A stretch of DNA of 64,000 nt from Verrucomicrobiota bacterium. GTDB taxonomy: Bacteria; Verrucomicrobiota; Verrucomicrobiia; Opitutales; Opitutaceae. The position numbers and the translations under genes are program-made. Where the stretch lies: the NCBI GenBank assembly GCA_023446735.1, contig JAEXPQ010000027.1:1-64000 (forward strand). Reading direction: 5' to 3'. The notes under the pieces are model-generated. The model had not been told where the DNA came from, ran no database searches, and was given only the letters and a program-made list of their open reading frames with translations. Shown here one piece after another: positions 33,806 to 44,200 of this stretch (positions are counted from its first letter, which is position 1; the number at the start of each line of letters is the position of its first letter).

Positions 33806-35917
33806 TCATCCACCGGAAGCCTCGGTCCATGAGAAGCTCGCGCCGTTCTTGCGGTCGGTGGCGATGCCGCGGGCGCTGGTCGACATGAGCCCGTTGGCCC
33901 AGGTCTCGACCGTCACGTAGCGATGCGTGAGCAACGAGAGCAGCAGGACATCGCCGGTCTCGGTCTGCGTCCACTGGAAGGTCGCGGCGGCGCCGGCATC
34001 GGTCTTGAGCAGCCGCACGTCGCCGGCCTCGCCCTGACCGGTGACGGTGACGAAGCCGGAGCCGTCCTCCGCCTGGAGTGCCACGCGTCCCCGCCCGCGA
34101 TCGAGGATGCGGAAACGGTCCGTGCCGAGCGCGTGCATCGGCGCGCGCGCCGAGCGCAGGAGGCCGTTCCAGACGTGGAGCGTCTGGCCGGTCGTCAACG
34201 AGGAGAACGTGACGGTCTTGCCGAGCGGGATCGGGCGGCCCCGGCCGTTGGCGCGCGGCTCGTCGACGACGAAGTTGTCGAAGTCGGCGTAGCCGCCGTC
34301 GGTCCCGGCGGCGTTGAAGTTGAAGAGCGCGAAGCGCACGCCTTGGAACGTCTTCAGCTGGTAGGGCATGAACAGCGTCTCGCCGAACGGCTGGAACGTC
34401 GCGCCGTCGAGGCTGTAGGCGAACGTGCCCTCATCGACGTCGAAGACGCAGCGCGCCCGCAGCCAGAGCCGCGTGGCGGTGAGCGGAAGGGATTTGGTCG
34501 CGCCCGCCGTCTGGTCGAACCAGACGAGCTCCGCGCCCGCGTCGCCGCGGCGCACGCCGATCCAGGCGTAGGGCAGGTTGAGCAGGGCGAGGCCGGCGGT
34601 GTCGCCGGGCTTCAGGCCGGCGAGGTCGAGCGCGACGGTGGCGGAGGACTCGGGGCCGACGGCGCGCTGCGTGAGCGTGTTGCGCGCGGTCCAGAAATCC
34701 TTCGCGGCGCCGGCGTGGAGGCGGAGCACGCCGGGCTTCTCGGCGAGGGACCAGCGCGCGGCGTCGGGCAGGTGGTTCCATTGCCAGACCGGCTTGAGCC
34801 GGGGGCCGGAGAAGTCGTCGCTACGCTCGAAGACCGCCCGCGGGGCGGAGGGGAAGCCGGTGTCGGGTTTGATCCAGGTCAGCGGCGTGCGGGTGAGGTT
34901 GCCGGGCAGGCCGAAGAGCGGCCAGCCGTCGCGCCAGGTGACGGGCGAGAGGCAGGTGAGGCGGCCCACGGAGTTGTGGTCCATCATCGAGAAGCCCCAC
35001 CACTCGCCGGACTGCGTCCGGACGATGCCGCCCTGGTGCAGCGGCAGGCCGGCGATGGCGTCGCGCTGGGGCGCGATGAGCTTGATGCCCGGTTTGCGCC
35101 CGAGGCCTTCCAGGCGCCAGCCGGTGCCGAGGCCGAAGCTCTCGCCAGCGCTGGTCGTCACCACCTCGTAGGGGCCCTCCGGGCGATCGGCGCGCGCGAC
35201 GACCTGGTAGCACATCGGGTCGTAGTTGGTGCTGAAAATGTAGTAGCGGCCGTCGATCTTGTAGAAGTGCGAGCCTTCTCCCATCCCGCTGCCGGCGGGG
35301 ATGAGCACGCGCTTGGACTCGGGGAGGATGTCGCTCTGGTCGGGCTTGAGCTCGGCGAACAGCACCTCGTTGTAGCTCCAGACGACGTAGATCCGGCCGT
35401 CGTCGTCGAAGAGCACGGAGAGGTCGTGCAGCGAGCTGCCCAGCTCGGTGTGCGTCCACGGGCCGGCCGGATCGGTGGCGCGGAAGAGCTGGGTTTTGCG
35501 GCCGTTGACGTTCGAGAAGATGTAGTAGGTGCCGTCGTGGTAGCGCAGGCACGGTGCCCAGATCCCGCGGCCGTAGATCTCGCCCCCTTGCAGCCGATAC
35601 TCCGGTCCGAAGTCGAGCTGCGGCGCCGCGTAGGACAACAGCTCCCAGTTGACCAGATCGCGCGAGTGCAGGACCGGGAGCCCCGGCATCGCGTGCATCG
35701 TGGTGCCGGTGAGATAATAGTCGTCGCCGACGCGGATCAGGTCCGGGTCGGAAAACTCGTCGTAGAAGAGCGGGTTGGTGAAGGTGCCGTTGCCGTTGTC
35801 GGCCATCCAGGTTGCGCGGTTCTCCGCTGCCGGCGCCACCGGGGCGCCGGCAGCGAAGTTCTCGGCGACAACCGCAGCGGCAAACACCGCGACAGGCAGG
35901 CAGGATCCGAGTGTCAT
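33806..35917 (-). CDS. GH43-family glycosidase with C-terminal sandwich and trefoil-like domains, copy B
   Basis: From the ATG at 35,917 this is a 703-residue exported protein closely similar to the product of 22,030-24,198: WMADNGNGTFTNPLFYDEFSDPDLIRVGDDYYL, then the HDLSVLFDDDGRIYVVWSYNE block, GMGEGSHFYKIDGRYYI, and the same sandwich and trefoil-like tail (GRVALQAEDGSGFVTV, RYVTVETW). The GH43 acidic residues are all conserved. It should act on xylan- or arabinan-derived chains. The longer open frame to 36,085 overlaps the next gene and is not used. Confidence 0.87.
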   Translation of the reverse strand: MTLGSCLPVAVFAAAVVAENFAAGAPVAPAAENRATWMADNGNGTFTNPLFYDEFSDPDLIRVGDDYYLTGTTMHAMPGLPVLHSRDLVNWELLSYAAPQLDFGPEYRLQGGEIYGRGIWAPCLRYHDGTYYIFSNVNGRKTQLFRATDPAGPWTHTELGSSLHDLSVLFDDDGRIYVVWSYNEVLFAELKPDQSDILPESKRVLIPAGSGMGEGSHFYKIDGRYYIFSTNYDPMCYQVVARADRPEGPYEVVTTSAGESFGLGTGWRLEGLGRKPGIKLIAPQRDAIAGLPLHQGGIVRTQSGEWWGFSMMDHNSVGRLTCLSPVTWRDGWPLFGLPGNLTRTPLTWIKPDTGFPSAPRAVFERSDDFSGPRLKPVWQWNHLPDAARWSLAEKPGVLRLHAGAAKDFWTARNTLTQRAVGPESSATVALDLAGLKPGDTAGLALLNLPYAWIGVRRGDAGAELVWFDQTAGATKSLPLTATRLWLRARCVFDVDEGTFAYSLDGATFQPFGETLFMPYQLKTFQGVRFALFNFNAAGTDGGYADFDNFVVDEPRANGRGRPIPLGKTVTFSSLTTGQTLHVWNGLLRSARAPMHALGTDRFRILDRGRGRVALQAEDGSGFVTVTGQGEAGDVRLLKTDAGAAATFQWTQTETGDVLLLSLLTHRYVTVETWANGLMSTSARGIATDRKNGASFSWTEASGG

Positions 35918-35954
35918 GACTTTCGATGCATTGGGGATGTGACTGAAAGAATGC

Positions 35955-37970
35955 TCAGCGAACTCGCCGCAGAACTGTGAGCGAATGGGCCGGGAATGTC
36001 TGAAGGAAGCTCTCGCTGGACGAGGACTCGGTGACAGTCGTCGTCGCCGCCGGATCCTGTCCGTCCTGGTTGGCCACATCGGCATCTGCGCCGGTGAGAA
36101 CTGTGGTGATCAGACGCATCGCCGCCCTGCTTCCACCGACAAACGCGACCGCGGCGCTGAACGCGCGGTCTTCGCCGTTGACGACTTTCACGATCACGTC
36201 GCCGGTGGCGGAATCGCGCACAACCGAGCTCGTGACGCGCATACCAGCGGGCACTCCCTCAAGCGTCGCCGGCAAAACGGTGTCGCCAGCGTTGTTGCCG
36301 AACAGACGCTGCACCTCGTAGCTGATCGTCGGGTAGACGGCGGAGGCGTCGAAATAGATCAGGTCGGGGTGCCACTGGGTGTGGTCGCGGCGCGCGAGCA
36401 GCGGGGCGTAGGAGGCGAAGCGCACGATGTCGCCGTTGCGCTCGAAGCTCGTCAGGCCGGCGGCCTCGGCCAGGGCGGAGCGCAGGGTGCTGCGCTTCTT
36501 GTCCTTGTCGTGCGCGGCGTACTCGCCGACGTAGACCTTGGCGCCGGCGCGGTCGTAACGCCCGTAGCGCTCAAGATTGTCCCAGAACCACTGCGGCGAA
36601 ACGTAGTAGTGCTCATCGACCATCGGAACGCCGACCTCGCGGACGAACGCCCAGCCGTTCTCGTAATCCTCGCCGGAGGCGAACGGCCCGGAGGTGCCGA
36701 CGACGACGATCTCGGGATGCTTCGCCTTGAGGACGTCGAAGATCTGCCGGAAGCGTTCGCGGAACTCGGGGGTGATCGCGTCCTCGTTGCCCACGCCGAG
36801 GTACTTCAGTCCGAAGGGGGCAGGGTGCCCGGCGGCGGCGCGGACCGCGCCCCACTTCGAGTCGGCCGGGCCGTTGGCCCATTCGATCAGGTCGAGAATG
36901 TCCTGGATGTACGATGACATCTCGTCGAGCGGCAGCCCCTCCTGCCCGCGGCCCGGGGAGTCGCCCGCGTGCTGGCAGCAGACGCCGGCGGAGACGACGG
37001 GGAGCGGCTTCGCGCCGATATCCTCGCAGAACTGGAAGAACTCGAAGTAGCCCAGGCCGTGGGTCTGGTAGTAGCCCCAGAGGTTGCGCTTGTCGCGGCG
37101 TTGCTCGACCGGGCCGACGCTGTCCTTCCAGTTGTAGAAATCGCGGGGGCCCGAGCCATGGACGAGGCAGCCGCCGGGGAAGCGCATGAACTTCGGCTTC
37201 ATGTCGGCGATCACCTGGGCGAGGTCGCGGCGCAGACCGTTGGGCCGGCCCTTGAACGTGTCGGTGGGAAAGAGCGAGACCATGTCGAATGCGACGCCGC
37301 CCGTCTCGTGGGCGAGCAGGACGAAACGCGCGTCCGTGTCGGACGAGCTCGGCGTCAGCGCGACGGCGTGCTTGGTCCACGCGCGTCCGGCGATCTCGAG
37401 CTTCGCCTCGGCGAGCACGCGCCCATCGCGGGCCTCGAGCCGTACCGTGACCGGCATCGGCTTGCTCTGCTCGACGCGCGGGCCGGGGCCGCCCCACTTC
37501 GCGCCCATGAACGCCTGGTACGCCCAGAACGAGACCTCGTAGGCGGCCCCCTGCCGGACGGGGATCCGATCGAAGCCGCGGTTGGCGACGCCGACTCCGG
37601 CGCCGGGCGTCAGCACCGTGAGCATGAGATAGTGCGGGTTGGCGGGATGCACCGGGCGGTAGTCGCCAATCCCGAGGTTGCCGCTGCCACCGTCGGCCTG
37701 GACGAGCTCCCAGCCGGTGTACGGCCCCCAGGTGGCCTGGGCCGACGCCGAGTATTCGAAGGACCGGTTCTGCAGCAGCTCGGCGTAGAGGCCGCCGTCG
37801 GCCGCGTAGTTAAGGTCTTCGAAGAAGACACCGACGAGGTCGGGGCTGATCGGTTTGCCGGCGGCGGCGAGGTCGACGGAGAGACGGACCGGTTCGTCGG
37901 CCGCCGTCGCACCCGAGAGGCACAGCAGAAGACCGGACAGAAGGCGGGCCGAGAGGGAGGCGAGTTTCAT
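35955..37970 (-). CDS. GH51 alpha-L-arabinofuranosidase
   Basis: From the ATG at 37,970 this is a 671-residue exported enzyme (signal peptide MKLASLSARLLSGLLLCLSG). The arrangement is N-terminal beta domain, TIM barrel and C-terminal beta domain. The acid/base glutamate is in KYLGVGNEDAITPEFRERF and the nucleophile in AKVYVGEYAAHDKDKKR. The C-terminus follows the standard GH51 pattern (EVQRLFGNNAGDTVLPATL, then SATGDVIVKVVN) without the insertion of the other GH51. Secreted GH51 enzymes of this layout cut arabinose from arabinoxylan. It lies between GH115 and GH43 copies B. Confidence 0.92.
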   Translation of the reverse strand: MKLASLSARLLSGLLLCLSGATAADEPVRLSVDLAAAGKPISPDLVGVFFEDLNYAADGGLYAELLQNRSFEYSASAQATWGPYTGWELVQADGGSGNLGIGDYRPVHPANPHYLMLTVLTPGAGVGVANRGFDRIPVRQGAAYEVSFWAYQAFMGAKWGGPGPRVEQSKPMPVTVRLEARDGRVLAEAKLEIAGRAWTKHAVALTPSSSDTDARFVLLAHETGGVAFDMVSLFPTDTFKGRPNGLRRDLAQVIADMKPKFMRFPGGCLVHGSGPRDFYNWKDSVGPVEQRRDKRNLWGYYQTHGLGYFEFFQFCEDIGAKPLPVVSAGVCCQHAGDSPGRGQEGLPLDEMSSYIQDILDLIEWANGPADSKWGAVRAAAGHPAPFGLKYLGVGNEDAITPEFRERFRQIFDVLKAKHPEIVVVGTSGPFASGEDYENGWAFVREVGVPMVDEHYYVSPQWFWDNLERYGRYDRAGAKVYVGEYAAHDKDKKRSTLRSALAEAAGLTSFERNGDIVRFASYAPLLARRDHTQWHPDLIYFDASAVYPTISYEVQRLFGNNAGDTVLPATLEGVPAGMRVTSSVVRDSATGDVIVKVVNGEDRAFSAAVAFVGGSRAAMRLITTVLTGADADVANQDGQDPAATTTVTESSSSESFLQTFPAHSLTVLRRVR

Positions 37971-38044
37971 CGTGGTACTTTCGCGGAGGAACGATTGGGG
38001 AGAGACGGGTGGGGATGACGCGGGGGCAGTCGGAAACGCCCCGT

Positions 38045-40996
38045 TCACCTGACAGTGAGGCCTTCCGGCGGGCCAAAGTAGCTCTCGGGAAGTGTGCGGT
38101 CGCTGAGGATGATCTTCTGCACGACGACGGCCGGATCGACCATCGTGAGCTTCAGTTCGTGCGGGCCGTCGGCGGCCAGCGTGTGCGTGGAGCGCAGGTA
38201 GCGGACGTTGTCGCGGGTGTAGACGCCCCAATTTCGGCCGAGGAACGTCTCGGCCTCGCGGTCGGCGAAGATGTCGACGACCTGGACGGGCTGGTCGTCG
38301 AAGGAGACGCCGATGCGCACACCGCGATCCGGCACGAAGTCCATCGCCGGCCCCAGCACGAGGGTGACGGTGTACTCGCCCGCGCGCGGCAAATGGACGG
38401 CGTATTCGAGTGTCGGTGCCGCGGCCGGCGGCAGCACGCTCGGCGCGGTGACGGGATAGACGGCCATCGCATCGGCGCCGCGCCCGTAGTCGGGCACGGT
38501 CTCCCAGCGCACGCCGGCCACCTCGGTGCGCCGCGCCGTCGCCGAGGCGGCGAAGGCGAGCGGGCCGGTGAGACTGGCGAAACGGCCCTGCGCGGACCGC
38601 GCCTGCGCCGCGGTGGCCTTCACGACGGGCACGCGGACCCGCGCGGTGCGGTCGCCCACGACCTTGACCCAGCCGGCCGAGCTGCCCTCCGGAACCTGCG
38701 CCCAGTCGATCTCGACCCAGTAGCGCCGGTCGTGGCCGCCGAGTTTCTCCTCGGTGAGCAGAATCCACGGCTGCTCGACCTCGACCCGGCACGAGACCGG
38801 GAGCGCGCCCATGGCGAAGACGTCGAAATACGAACGGCGCGGTTGGAACGAGTCGAACACCGGGAGCGCGGCGGCGCCGAAGTGGTCGGGCCAGGCGTTC
38901 TGGTCGCCATCGACGGCGACGCCGAAACGCGAGACGTCGGCGACGCGCACCTCGCTCACGGCGGGCATGGCGTCGACCAGCGGCGGCTCCCAGCTCCACT
39001 GGCCGAGATGGGTCTGATCCATGAGGTGGTTCCATTTTCCGCCGGCCAGCTCGCGGTTGTAGTAGGCGCTCATCGCACCGTCCTGCGCGAAGAGTTCGCG
39101 CACGCGCTGCGCGAGGTCGTTGGTGCTGGCGCGGCCCTGCCGGGCGTAGAGGCGGTTGCGCCCGGCGAGGATGTTCATCTGCGCGACCAGCGCCGAGGCC
39201 TTGGCCGGGTACAGCACGAGCTGATAGAAGGCGTCGCGCCGCTCGGCCGGCAGACGCGCGTGGATCGCCTCGGCGCGCTCGGCGACATCGCGCCAGGCGG
39301 CCTCGACACGCTCCGCCTCCTGGTAGTTGAGCGCGCTGAAGGTCTCAGGGGCGATCTGCTCGGGTTTGCGCCAGCCGTTGTACTTCGCGTAGCGCGCGGC
39401 GAGGTCGGCGATCTCCGCCGCGTGTTCGGGGCCGAAGTCGCGCTCGGCCCAGCGAAGCATGTAGCTGGCGACCTTGTCCTTGTTGAGCGCCGCCGGATTC
39501 CAGCCGAGGCGCAGGAAGAACTCGATCGGCAGCTCGAGCGGCTTGATGTCGCCGACGTTGACGATCCAGATTCGGGTCGCGCCGTACTCGGCCGCGAGGT
39601 TCATCTGCTCGGCGATCTTCGGCAGCGGGTTGGTGTTGATCCACTGGTAGGCGTACGGCCCGCCGTGCATGTCGAAATGGTAGTAGATGCCGGCGCCGCC
39701 GCCGCGCTTGCGCTCCTCGGGCGTGGGGAGGCGGCGGAGGTTGCCGGTGTTGTCGTCGGTCCAGAGCAGCGTGACGTCGTCCGGCGGGCGCAGGCCGGCC
39801 TCGTAGAACTTCTGCACCTCGGTGAAGAGCGCCCAGACCTGGGGCACCGTCGCCGGGTCGACCTGCATCTCCTCGGCGAGGATGCGGCGCTGGTCGGCGA
39901 AGATCTGCTCGAGCTGGAGGATGTCGGACTGGATGCTGCCGGTGCTGACCATGCCCTCGTCGCCGTCGCCGCGCATCCCGACGGTAACCAGGTTGTCGTA
40001 GGCCTTGTTGCGGGCGATTCCCTCACGGAAGAAGCGCTGCAGCGCCTTGGCGTTGGTGGCGTAGTTCCACTTGCCATTGCCGTACTGTTCGCGGCGCTTG
40101 GTCCACTCCTTGTGGGCGCGCATCATCGGCTCGTGGTGCGAAGTGCCCATCACGATGCCGTACTCGTCGGCCAACTGCGGATTGAGCGGGTCGTCCTCGT
40201 TGAAGGCGTTGTTCCACATCGCCGGCCAGAGGTAGTTGGCGCGCAGGCGCAGCAACAGTTCGAAGACCCTCGAGTAGAACCTCGAGTTGAGCCCGCCGAA
40301 CTTCTCGGCGGCCCAGCCGGTGAGGCACGGAGCCTCGTCGTTGAGGAAGATGCCGCGATATCGGACCACCGGCTCGCCCGAGGCGAAACGCCCGGGCGTG
40401 ACATACGCCTCCTTCCGCTTCTGCGGCGGCACATCCGCCCACCAGTACCAGGGCGAGACGCCGAGCTGCTCCGACAGTTCGTAGGCTCCGTAGATCGTGC
40501 CGCGCTTGTCGCTACCGACGATCACGAGCGCTCGCTCCACGCCGGGGAACGGGTTTGCGACAGCGGTGATGACGAAGCTCTCCCATTTTCCGCGCAGGTC
40601 GGCCACATCGACCCTGCCTCCGGCCACCAGGCGATCGATCAATGAACTCCGGCCCAGCGTGCCAACCAGCACGACCTCACGTGTCGCCGGCTGTTCGTGG
40701 ATGATCGTCGGTCGCTGTCCCGTAACCGCCTCGACGTCCGTCGCCAAATCGCGGACCACACGAACGACTCCGGGAAGGTCCGACGAGTCGCACCAAATCG
40801 GACTGACCCGATCCTGCACGGCCAGCGGAAACGAGTTCGTGTCAACGGGGACGTCCGCGACAATGTCGACGGCGAGGCCGAGGCTGGCGGCGTGGAGGCT
40901 TGGAACGACAGCCTGAAGCAGGCCGCACGCAAACGCCAAAGCGGCGCGGCGCCGAGGAGCGGACGAGAAGAATGGGCGAAGGTGAGCGAGTACCAT
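38045..40996 (-). CDS. GH115 alpha-glucuronidase, copy B
   Basis: From the ATG at 40,996 this is a 983-residue exported enzyme with all the family blocks of copy A, often word for word (RYRGIFLNDE, ANYLWPAMWNNAFNEDDP, GIVMGTSHHEPM, YYHFDMHGGPYAYQWINTNP). It should remove glucuronic or 4-O-methylglucuronic acid from xylan. The two copies probably arose by duplication with part of the surrounding set; differences may tune substrate length or acetylation. It is the first enzyme gene after the second receptor and lies 74 bases before the GH51 gene. Confidence 0.92.
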   Translation of the reverse strand: MVLAHLRPFFSSAPRRRAALAFACGLLQAVVPSLHAASLGLAVDIVADVPVDTNSFPLAVQDRVSPIWCDSSDLPGVVRVVRDLATDVEAVTGQRPTIIHEQPATREVVLVGTLGRSSLIDRLVAGGRVDVADLRGKWESFVITAVANPFPGVERALVIVGSDKRGTIYGAYELSEQLGVSPWYWWADVPPQKRKEAYVTPGRFASGEPVVRYRGIFLNDEAPCLTGWAAEKFGGLNSRFYSRVFELLLRLRANYLWPAMWNNAFNEDDPLNPQLADEYGIVMGTSHHEPMMRAHKEWTKRREQYGNGKWNYATNAKALQRFFREGIARNKAYDNLVTVGMRGDGDEGMVSTGSIQSDILQLEQIFADQRRILAEEMQVDPATVPQVWALFTEVQKFYEAGLRPPDDVTLLWTDDNTGNLRRLPTPEERKRGGGAGIYYHFDMHGGPYAYQWINTNPLPKIAEQMNLAAEYGATRIWIVNVGDIKPLELPIEFFLRLGWNPAALNKDKVASYMLRWAERDFGPEHAAEIADLAARYAKYNGWRKPEQIAPETFSALNYQEAERVEAAWRDVAERAEAIHARLPAERRDAFYQLVLYPAKASALVAQMNILAGRNRLYARQGRASTNDLAQRVRELFAQDGAMSAYYNRELAGGKWNHLMDQTHLGQWSWEPPLVDAMPAVSEVRVADVSRFGVAVDGDQNAWPDHFGAAALPVFDSFQPRRSYFDVFAMGALPVSCRVEVEQPWILLTEEKLGGHDRRYWVEIDWAQVPEGSSAGWVKVVGDRTARVRVPVVKATAAQARSAQGRFASLTGPLAFAASATARRTEVAGVRWETVPDYGRGADAMAVYPVTAPSVLPPAAAPTLEYAVHLPRAGEYTVTLVLGPAMDFVPDRGVRIGVSFDDQPVQVVDIFADREAETFLGRNWGVYTRDNVRYLRSTHTLAADGPHELKLTMVDPAVVVQKIILSDRTLPESYFGPPEGLTVR

Positions 40997-41109
40997 AGAG
41001 AAGCGGCGCCTCCATGGGCGCGATCGGACCGAGGCACGGTCCTTACTGTTTTGTTGTGGGGGAGGGGGCCAGCAGCGCGGACGGCAAGCGGTCGGCGAGC
41101 ATGGCGGTG

Positions 41110-41134
41110 GCACCGCTTCGAGCCGAAGCGGTGC
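41110..41134. other. Perfect 11-bp hairpin between GH115 and the second receptor
   Basis: GCACCGCTTCG (41,110-41,120) pairs with CGAAGCGGTGC (41,124-41,134) with a three-base loop. It lies between the receptor terminator and the GH115 start. It could protect the 5' end of the enzyme message or dampen read-through; no U-run follows. Confidence 0.5.
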
Positions 41135-41145
41135 AGATACCCTCG

Positions 41146-41194
41146 GAAAAAAGAAAGGCGCCGGCCGCAAGTATCCCCCCTGCGTGCCGGCGCC
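41146..41194 (-). terminator. Rho-independent terminator of the second TonB receptor gene
   Basis: GGCGCCGGC (41,157-41,165) pairs with GCCGGCGCC (41,186-41,194). On the minus strand it is followed by TTTCTTTTTTCC. It lies 21 bases after the receptor stop codon. It separates the receptor from the enzyme genes, so read-through or a separate promoter must supply GH115 and downstream genes. Confidence 0.85.
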
Positions 41195-41214
41195 ATCTAG
41201 CTACTGACCAGCAA

Positions 41215-44200
41215 CTAGAAACTGAAGGTGTTGGTGACGGACCACTCCTGCACCGGCTTGATACGAACACCCGCCCACGTCTTGCCGTCCGGCTGGACGC
41301 TGATCGGGATCAGCCCTTCGTAGTCGAAGGCATTGCGGATATTCAGCTGGATCTTCCAGTTGAGCTTCTCGGTGAGCTTGCGCTGGTATCCGATCCAGAA
41401 ATCGAAGCCGTCTTCGGAAGGACCGTAGACCGGGTTTTCGATGTCGTACTCCGGTAGGCCGGCGGCGTTGTTGGCGATCGGGTAACCGATCACGATCTTG
41501 TCCTGCCAGCGGTAGGCCGCGCCGACGTTGACACCCTTGGCCCAACCGGACCGGAAGTCATAGTTGGTGATCACGTTGAAGCGCCACTTGCGCAACTCGG
41601 ACGAGGCGATCCGCTCCTTGAGCTTCAGGTACGCCCAGTTCGACATGAAGGTCGCCCAACCACGGCGGACTTCGTTTCCGTACTGGTAGTCGCCGTTGAA
41701 CATGCGCAGGTCGCCCGCTGCGCCGGCCATCTTGCCGTCGAGGTAGGTAACCATTTCCTCCAAGGCGCCACCGCCGATGTTCGCATAGACTGCGGTGGTC
41801 TTGGCGGCGTTGAAGGCGACGCGCCAGTTGGGCAGGATGTTGGCCGTGGCTTCGAACTCATAGCCCTCGGACTCGCGATCAGAAGTGATCGCATAGCCCT
41901 GAGGCGTCGACCAACGGGTCCGGTAGTCGACGACCTTGGTGGTGTCGGGGTCCCAGGCGGAGCTCACTTCTTTGCCGTCGGCGCCGACTGTCGCGGTCGA
42001 GGCATAGGTCGACCGGGTCGTAAGCTTCGACAGCGTAGTGGGCGAGAAGCCCCACGCTTGGAAGTAGCCCTTCTCGTCGAGCCACCCTTGGATCTCGTTC
42101 CAGGCCGAGATCGTCTGGTCGCGACGGGTCGCGGCCTGTTCCGGCGTCTCCAGATAGTCGTAGGCGGGAACCTGATCGTTCGCGTAGAGCGGCGGTCCGG
42201 CGTAGATGGTCGCGACCGGACGGTCGTTCTTGATGTAGGCCGGCGTCCAGAACCAGCGGGTGTTATAGGTGACCGTCTGACCGTTGAACACCGTGGTCGT
42301 GCCGTTCGAGCTGGCGAGCGCGCGGCTGTTCCAGTCGTAGCCGGTCATCCGGTAGAGGAAGATGTTGCGCCAGTTCATGCCGTTGACGATGACACCGGCA
42401 AAGCCGTTCTCCGTGGACTCGGTCGCGCCCGTCACCTTCGTCTTGTACTTGATCGCACGCAGGGAGAAACGGTTGTCCTTCGTTGAAAGGAGAAGACCGA
42501 ACTCTTTGGTGTCGCCGGCCGGATTCGCGATCGGCGTCCCAAAGACGTCGACGCGCGTGCTCGACGCCTGGAAGTTGCTCGAATCGTTGTAGCTCAGACT
42601 GACGTTGAGCGGCACATTGCGTTCCCAGGTCTTCGGGAGCGCCTTGTTCACGTGGAAGACCACGCCGCCCGAAACCGAGTGACCCTTGTAGTAGTTGCTC
42701 GGCGTGTATTCAGGCAGCTTGTAGACATCGTCGCTCAGGACGAGGTGGCTGTGCTGCCCTGCGACGGTGCTGCGCTTCGCCGTGATGCTGCGCTGCTTCA
42801 CGACGTCATAACGCCAGCCGAGCGTTCCCACGAGGGAGTCGTTCCAGAGATATCCCTGCCACGAGCCCGCATACGATTTGACGATCTGTTCGACCTTCGA
42901 ACCCGAGTTGTAGAGATCGTTGCCATCCTCGTAGCGATCGAGACCGATCGTGCGGCTGGTCGTCCATCCGCGATAGTTCTCAGGATTGGAGGCTTGGGCC
43001 GTCGCCGTCGCGCCAAAACGCTCGGTATAGACGCCGGTGGGAGTCCACGCGGCGCTGGGCGTCACTCCGGTGGCAGTCCACGTCGAGTCGAACACGTAGA
43101 TCGGGCTGTCGTTCAGGGTGATCTTCTTTCCCAGACCGGGGAGCTCGGCCCCGGACAGGCTGGTTGCACCAGCCAACGAGGAACCGAGATAGGCGAGGAC
43201 CTGCGGCGTGTTGTAGTCGAACGCCTTGTTGGCATCACCCGAGATGTAGGTGTTCCACGCAGTATCGTTTGTATACCGGAGCCAGCCCAGGTTGTAGCTA
43301 TTGAACTTGTCGTGGCTGATCACGCCGTTGAAGCGATGACGCCCGAGAAGCTTGACGAGGAACTTGTTGTCGGTGAGGTCCGAGGTGCGCAGCTCGCCGA
43401 AGAGCGAAGCGCGCCAGCTCTCGACGTCGTACTGATGCCAGTTGCCGGTGCCACCGGAACCTGAAGCGAGGAACGCCCGACCGTAGTTCGGATTGGTGGT
43501 CCCGTCCTGCAGCTCTTTGGTGACGTCGACGTTGATCGTCGGTGTACCGCCGAGCAGGCTCCAACCACCGGTCTTGTAGGCCTGGTTGTAGTAGGCGACC
43601 TCGAGACCAAGGCGATCCTTGAAGGCGGTTTGGGAGAACGAGAGGTTGAACGCGTTCCAGTCCGACCACTCACCCTTGTTGTCGCCATCGATCAGCTGGT
43701 TGTAGAAATCGAAGACGGACGAATCCATCAGCATCGAGTCCTTGAATTGGGCATTGAACGGCACTTTCGCGTTCACCGCCCAGGCCGAAAGGTTGTTCAG
43801 GCCGAACAGCTGCTCGGAGTACCGGAGCCCGACCGCACCGTCGCTCCAGCCGCGAACCGTGCCGTTGTTGTTGAGGAAGCCGCCGTTGATGTAGCCGCCG
43901 AGCACACGGCTCAGCTCGCCCGTGGAACCGTCCACGACGTAGCCAGCGGACTGCTGGCCGAGGCGGCCCGAAAGCCAGGGGCTGATCGCGGCCGGAGCCG
44001 CGCCGACGTCATAGACCGAGTAGTTGGTGCCGCCACCGATGGTGAGCTTGTTGGCCTCGTTTGTCCGGAACCACGCCGAGATGTTGTCGTACGGCGTGTT
44101 CTGGCGGGGCAGATTCGCGTCGATCTTGCCGGATTCGTACTTCGCCTTGAACGAGGTGGCGAAATCCCGACCGAAGATCTTGGGGTCCCAACGCAAGGCA

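Noticed and set aside
33436..33813. 125-residue open frame between GH51 and GH43
   Set aside because: Arg/Asp-rich shadow frame; the frame beside it carries the more protein-like glycosidase remnant.
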